Shown here piece by piece: positions 58,944 to 64,000 of a DNA stretch of 64,000 bases. The stretch lies in assembly GCF_040954835.1 (NCBI RefSeq), contig NC_090708.1:29400001-29464000 (forward strand). The letters run 5' to 3'. Position numbers and translations under genes: made by a program. Position 1 is the first letter of the stretch; each line of letters begins with the position of its first letter. The stretch is from Lepisosteus oculatus. Taxonomy: Eukaryota; Chordata; Actinopteri; Semionotiformes; Lepisosteidae. The notes under the pieces are model-generated. The model was not told the origin of the DNA, ran no database searches, and saw only the letters and a list, made by a program, of their open reading frames with translations.

Positions 58944-59300
58944 CTGTAAGTATCAGAAAAGTTCTATTCCCAAACTGGATTAAGTTTACGTAGATGACTC
59001 CACAATAATAAACTGCAACATATCCTGGTTCAATGTTTGAAAGTGTTAGATTGAAGCTGGTCTTACTCTTCTGTGCTGTAAAATGGGGCTTATCTTTAAA
59101 TTCTTCATGAAACACAGTGCCTTCAGAATTGGAAATGGAATGTACCATGTTCTGAGGAGCTTGTCCGAAGGACTGCTTAAACCAAATCCAGTGAGCCATC
59201 TTATCTTGTTGTGGAAAATAGCACTCCGTTGTGACAGAGTCTCCTAGTCGCACTGAAGATTTGAGAGGAGGCTGAGAGATGTCTTCCATCAGAGAGACTA
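58944..59300 (-). CDS. NITR-like gene C, V-type Ig exon (D1)
   Basis: 357 nt, fully open, acceptor TTTTAAAAG, donor GTAAAA. V-set features: ISQPPLKSSVRLGDSV, first Cys in TTECYF, HWIWFKQSFGQAP around the core Trp, SFNLTLSNIEPGYVAVYYCG with the second Cys, and the joining-like FGNRTFLILTG, where the usual second Gly is Arg. This is the best preserved receptor exon in the window. Confidence 0.75.
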
Positions 59301-59850
59301 CTTTTAAAACATAAAATATTTTTTGTGGCTCACACATAGAACTTAACATAACAGAAAAATTACAATTCACCCACTGCGCAAACATAAACAGACAAATAAT
59401 ATTCTTAAGACCTTAAAGTATATGGTAAATGTACTTCATGTGTTAATACATAGTTTTTATATGTCTCTTTAATTCATGGTAAATTAATGAATAATATTTG
59501 GTCATAAAGGTGCCTATAATTCATCATAACCAAAATAAACAATGTCAATTAGTTTTCAATAATATTTTCATTGTGCAATGCCCGTTTCTTTATTTGTCAA
59601 ACAAATTTTCAATTATAAAGTTTAAAAACAAAATCTTATTTTAAATACATTATTTTTTAATAAAAGTATACTTTTGTTAATTAAAATTTTATAGTTTTGT
59701 CCCAGAGAAACAAAACAACTCTAATAATTCAAATTAATAGAAATAAAATCACAACATCCCAAAATCTTTATGTAAAAAATAAAGTTTAAAAAATGTTTGT
59801 TACTATTTGACACTAAATAGCTTTTCTCTGTTACAAAACACCAGACTTAC

Positions 59851-59893
59851 AAACTTTTGAGAAAAGCAGAAGAGTTGTGCACAGTCTGTCCAT
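59851..59893 (-). CDS. NITR-like gene C, leader exon
   Basis: 43 nt from ATG 59893, encoding MDRLCTTLLLFSKV plus one base, then a consensus GTAAGT donor. Joined in phase 1 to D1 it gives a plausible signal peptide with a Leu-rich core. Same length and phase as the gene A leader. Confidence 0.65.
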
Positions 59894-60505
59894 CACAGTG
59901 GTTCCTCCGTTTTTGGTTGTTCTTACACTCTGCTTACTGGCAGTATGGGATTGCAGACCACCTGACACACACACTTCTCTGGTAACTGCTTGGGAGGGTA
60001 GCACACACGTCGTCTGTGCGGGGATGTATATGGTCAATTACTTAAATGTGTAGGGGTAAGTGGAAACATGCCCACAGATATTTTTGTATGTGTTATATAA
60101 TACCTTCAGGTATGTCAAAGCAGACACTAAACTCATCCAAAAAAAGCACAGATTTTTTGTCTAAGGTGGGTTACAATTTTAACGATACTGTACATATAAT
60201 TTAAATTCAAATAGGTATAAAGATTTGAGTTTGTTTTAGATATTTGAATAATGTACTGCAGGAGTTCCTATAATAGAGAAAGTGATAAGTCAAATGTGTC
60301 TGACAGTAAGTGTAAGTAACACAAATACAGTATTGCACAGGGAGAGCAACACATCCTTAGATTCTATGTGTGGTATGCTGATGGCTTTTGAAGTTTCTCA
60401 CTCCTTGTCCTTTGGAGTTTTTACAAGGGTTTGTTTTTGTCATTTAGTTGAATTCCTTCCTGGGTGAGATAGGCCTACCATGTTCAAAAAGCAGTTCAAA
60501 GGTAT
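59894..60505. other. Upstream flank of gene C, nothing recognised
   Basis: Region where the gene C promoter should lie. No clear TATA box, initiator or other gene could be named. Confidence 0.35.
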
Positions 60506-60507
60506 TA

Positions 60508-61515
60508 CAGATGCAGCCATTTAAAGTGCGCGGCACAAACACGTACCGCAGGCATTTGACTGCGTCAAGACGCGTCTTCGCACGTCATAACACGTCATAC
60601 TGCGGTACGTGATTAGTTGACCGACAGGGGCACTCGTGGTGCATTAGTTGGTCATGGAGAGATTTAAATGTCTTTACTGTGAACATTTTAGTATTGAATA
60701 TTAATATGGAATTTTACTAGTGAAGGGAAATTTTAGTAGCTGAGCATAAAAAGAATAGGAGCATAACATGTGTGAAGGCCATATACGATATTAATTTTGG
60801 AACATAAACATACAGTATTACAGTCTGTAAATTGTATATGGCTGGTCTCTGTACTTTAAAGAAAGAATACACACCAGTATTCCATTTCTCTCTAAACGTT
60901 TTAAGCATCAAAGTCTTTAACTAACGTGTGAAATAACATACGTATAAAAAGTGGTAGTTCAAGCTTTCTGCGAATACGCTCGATACCGGAGTAAACAAGC
61001 ATACTTTTAGAATTTGATTAATAAGGAATATAATATGGAATCGCGTATCTAAAGAAATTAATAACAATATAATTATATTCATGTACTGCAACACCTACAG
61101 TAGTACTGCATATGTACACTGTATGCATCAGTGAAAAACAGGAGGTTTAAAAAAAGAGAATTAGCTCACTGATACTGTAGTTTTCTGTGGAGGCTGTGAA
61201 CATTCTCACAAGTCGTGGTCTGCGCCAAGCACATTTACTGGCCTATTGTGTTTTAAAGAAGATATAAGTTTTTAAAATACATTTCAGAAAAGTGTAATCC
61301 ATACTGAAAAGCTGTATTTATTCAATTCAAGCATGGTAAAAAAATGGCTTAAAATGACATAGTGAAGGCTGAGATGTGATTGAGATGTCCTTGTCCCATG
61401 TCTGCCTCCATGCCTCCATGGCATGATTGCTTAAGTAACTGACTTGAGGTTGAGTCTTTAAACCCAGCTGTTGCCATCAGTTTCCTTTTAACAAATAAAA
61501 ATGTCTTTGAAAAAC
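60508..61515. mobile_element. Long-armed Tc1/mariner-like element, left arm only
   Basis: Starts CAGATGCAGCCATTTAAAGTGCGCGG after TA (60506-60507). It runs through GACCGACAGGGGCACTCGTGG, GAATAGGAGCATAAC and the AATTTGATTAATAAGG block, in the same order as 51854 onward. A weak tRNA-like module lies near 61425-61475. The opposite arm is missing. Confidence 0.65.
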
Positions 61516-61589
61516 TAAAATAGCTAATGTTATTGGCATTATATTGGCATTTTAGTATATATATATTATAGTATATATTTAGTATGTTC

Positions 61590-61700
61590 TCTCCTTGTTT
61601 ACGTGGGTTTTATGAATGTGTGCATGTATCTGTTTGTGTCTGTATGCCTGCCCTATGCAAGACAGGTATCTCCCAGAAAATGGATGGATGGATGAAGTAT
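61590..61700 (+). repeat. L2-like or SINE tail with ATGG repeats
   Basis: CTCCTTGTTTACGTGGGTTTT and CTCCCAGAAAATGGATGGATGGATG are typical of the 3' ends of fish L2-type LINEs and SINEs that share their tails. Confidence 0.5.
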
Positions 61701-62840
61701 TATGGCAGGAACTGAAACAAGCTGCTCATGCAAAGAAAACTTCCACTGTCTTTGAAATGAAGCAGTTATATAATGAATGGTGGTGCAGAATTTCTAAAAA
61801 TCAATGTGAAATAATAAACAGTATTTTTGAATTGAGAAGTTAATTGCTGCTCAGATTACAGATTTCAATGAGTTATTGATAATAATAATTTATATAATAT
61901 AGTGCCTTTAAAAGTAGCTTTGCAAAGCACTTTATAGTAAGAAAAAATAACAAAGATAGGAGATATGCAGTTGAAGATGCAAGGAGAAGATACAGACAAC
62001 AATTAAATAAAAGCATTCATTAAGTAGATCTGGCTTTTAAAGTGCTCAGGGAACATGACTCTGAAATCCTTGGGGATAGAATTCCTGTCAGCTATAAAAT
62101 GTAAATGATGTTGGGGGTTAAACATGACACTAGAGTTAAAATGAAGGTTGCAAGGTGGGGAGTAGGAAGACAACATGTGAGAACAGTACTGAGGTTCCAA
62201 GCCATCTAGAGACTTACATGAGGATGAGCTGAGCATGAGGATTTGATTTTGAATTTGACAGGAAATCTGATAGGAAGCCAATGCATGGACTTCAGGACTG
62301 GAGTAATGTGATCCCTTTCACACAACATGGTCTGGATTCTGCTTGTCAAATTCTGAACATACTGAAGTTTGTTCAGTTTTGCATATGTGGGTCAAACATC
62401 AAGCCTGGATCAAATATCACCCCCTAATTCTTCAATTTTGATTGAAATTCAACTACAGTACCATCCACAGATAGGGTTACTGCATCAGCTTTACATAGTC
62501 ACTCTTTTTTTCGTTGGTGATGCAATCAAGAGGGTGCAGAGACTGTCACCTCAGTGTCAGGTTTAGTATGGATGTACTGTAGATTTGACAATTATCAGCA
62601 TAGAAAACCAGACCATGTGATCTTTACTAATGACCAAGTGGGAGCATATAAATGGTAAATAGTAGGGATGCAGTATCGAACCCTGAGGGACACTGGACTT
62701 AAAGGAACCCAACTTCAGAACTGAAACCCCCAAGAGAGACAAAGTGTCAGCAATCAGTAAGGTAAGAGTGGAGCCATTTAAGAGAAATGTCAGAAACGCA
62801 AATTACAGTCTCATTTACTGTTGAATCATTCTGAAAAATT
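61701..62840. other. Repeat-like DNA, family unknown
   Basis: GGAAGCCAATGCATGGACTTCAGGACTGGAGTAATGTGATC near 62275 is a phrase I recognise from dispersed fish repeats, though I cannot name the family. No intact frame. Confidence 0.35.
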
Positions 62841-62849
62841 TAATAACTC

Positions 62850-62946
62850 TTCATCCAATTCAGGGTCATGGAGGAGCTGAAGCCTACCCCAGTAAGCAAC
62901 AAGTGCAAGGCACAATAAACTCTGGATATCTCAGGGTAGATACACA
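62850..62946. repeat. L2/SINE-type fragment cut by an LTR
   Basis: TCATCCAATTCAGGGTCATGGAGGAGCTGAAGCC followed by AGCAACAAGTGCAAGGCAC is the same repeat type as 34310 onward. It is cut at 62947 by a solo LTR. Confidence 0.5.
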
Positions 62947-64000
62947 TGTAGCAGCAATGCTTATTAATAAGACAGAATTAAGTGTTGCCATGCCGTGCCG
63001 TGCTGGGATGTGCCCAGCCATGATGGCTATCATGATCATTAGCCATTCCTGGCGCCTATCCGCCTGTGAGATTCTTGGGAACATCTGGATTGCAGTACTA
63101 GATGTCAGAGGTCATTGTGACTCATCTCTCATCTCGACGAATCACTCAGGAACCTGTAGGGCGTGGTAACCCCACGTGGGTCTGAAATGCCCACTAAACT
63201 TTCGACCAGTCACCATCTGTCTTGGTCCTGGTTTAAAAGACATTGCACACTTCAGAAACTTTGCTTCTTCTGCCAATTTTCACACCCTCAGAGACAATCA
63301 GGTGATGGCCGGTGTTGTCTGTACAGGGACTGGAACCTTCTTTCTGCAAGGTGTCAGCCTGGGGAATGCCCTACGTAAATCGCTAACCAACGCCAACATG
63401 GTCGGTTCCCTTGATCACTGGAGTATACGTTTGGACTCTTGTCGACAACCTGAATAAGTTTTTATTCAGCAGCAGCGCTACACCGGAAGCAAACCGAGTT
63501 TCTTTCCCCTAAAAAGTGACTTGCCCGGACCCATGGTCACCCTCTGTGCACAGAGACTTTCTACTAGTCAGCCAGACTACTAGTAGGTCCCTGAAAGAGA
63601 CACTGTCGGCGTTTAGCCACAGAAGAAATCTCTCCTCCTAATTCGTCTGACTCTGAGCTGCACTCTGACTGGTTGTCCAGGAGCCAAAGGACACCAGGAT
63701 GATGCCTATTGAATGCCACAGTGATTGGACGCTGCCGCTAGCTGGTTTTTGGTGTCCGTGCCGGGAAATACAAATGCATATCTGGATAAATTAACCCAAT
63801 GTTCTACATTGCATCTCGAGAATTCAATTGTTACCACAACACAAGTGGATATCAATTCAATTCATATGAGTAATGTATTTTCTTTTGAGTAGCTAATGTA
63901 GACTGATTAACGATAGTATAGCTGTATACTGAAGCATATTCTTTGTATCTCTTTGAGTTTTGCATCTCTTCGTGATTATATACCTTGCACTTTGATAACC
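62947..64000 (+). mobile_element. LTR, runs off the right end of the window
   Basis: Starts TGTAGCAGCAATGC and shares order and sequence with 19150-20527 read on the opposite strand, for example CCACGTGGGTCTGAAATGCCC, GAGAATTCAATTGTTACC and GTGCCGGGAAAT. A TTTAAAA TATA-like string lies near 63232. The 3' end lies beyond the window, so it could be a solo LTR or the start of a full element. Confidence 0.65.

Larger units (their letters stand above)
46230..59893 (-). pseudogene. NITR-like gene C, expanded by transposon insertions
   Basis: Exons: leader 59893-59851, D1 59300-58944, D2 51789-51439, transmembrane 50720-50604, linker relic about 46816-46770, tail 46414-46230. Exon lengths and phases equal those of gene A for leader, D2 and transmembrane, which is why these distant exons are joined as one gene. 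Introns hold a solo LTR (57457-58867), the 5.5-kb element 51854-57341, and a 3.2-kb element 46822-50035 that cuts the linker exon. D2 has two stops and the tail exon has lost one base at its start. Leader and D1 are intact. Grouping across 7 kb of inserted DNA is inference; two partial genes are the alternative. Confidence 0.65.

Noticed and set aside
1..64000. CRISPR arrays, bacterial operons or rRNA
   Set aside because: No regularly spaced short repeats with unique spacers, no rRNA-like conserved stretches, and intron-containing genes throughout.

Overview
The window looks like part of a ray-finned fish genome. It is AT-rich, intron-bearing and crowded with transposable elements. Its host genes are three novel immune-type receptor (NITR)-like genes, a family known from teleosts and holosteans. 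No bacterial-style gene, CRISPR array, rRNA or convincing tRNA gene was seen. The species cannot be fixed from the sequence; a lineage with a non-compact genome is a guess.

Host genes. All three NITR-like genes lie on the minus strand and share one exon plan: a 43-nt leader exon, a V-type Ig exon (D1), a six-cysteine second Ig exon (D2) with its own FGNGT joining-like strand, a 117-nt transmembrane exon, a 59-nt linker exon and a final tail exon with an ITIM (LNYAAL or LIYAAL). Gene A is at 2838-7010, gene B at 36488-43036 and gene C at 46230-59893. All three are damaged. A has two nonsense codons. B has frameshifts, stops and a lost splice donor. C has two stops in D2, a shifted tail exon and several kilobases of transposons in its introns.

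Transposons. A DNA transposon family starting CAGATGCAGCC and flanked by TA recurs at 12156-20975, 37177-41078, 46822-50035, 51854-57341 and 60508-61515. Its arms are inverted repeats of 1-2 kb. The largest TA-flanked copy encloses a broken Tc1/mariner-type transposase. The arms carry tRNA-like modules with A-box and B-box motifs. Solo LTRs of one family lie at 19150-20527, 23638-25160, 43474-44867 (partial), 57457-58867 and from 62947 off the right end. A Penelope-like fragment (44868-45800) and CR1/L2-like LINE pieces are also present.

Viral-like element. About 21430-33423 is a decayed Polinton/Maverick (adintovirus-like) element. It has a possible spliced gene with a TATA box, the C-terminal part of a protein-primed DNA polymerase B, a packaging ATPase, two small fused ORFs, an adenain-like protease, the major capsid protein, a basic core-like protein, a penton-like minor capsid protein and the chromodomain end of an integrase. 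Left-hand genes read rightward and right-hand genes leftward, meeting at back-to-back poly(A) signals near 29950-30040. The ATPase gene was hit twice: by a solo LTR with a CCTT target duplication, and by a near full-length RTE-like LINE with a 17-bp target duplication.

Together the window reads as a decaying innate-receptor cluster that has been a sink for transposons. The most unusual parts are the long-armed Tc1/mariner family with embedded tRNA-like modules, and the unidentified spliced gene at the left of the Polinton.
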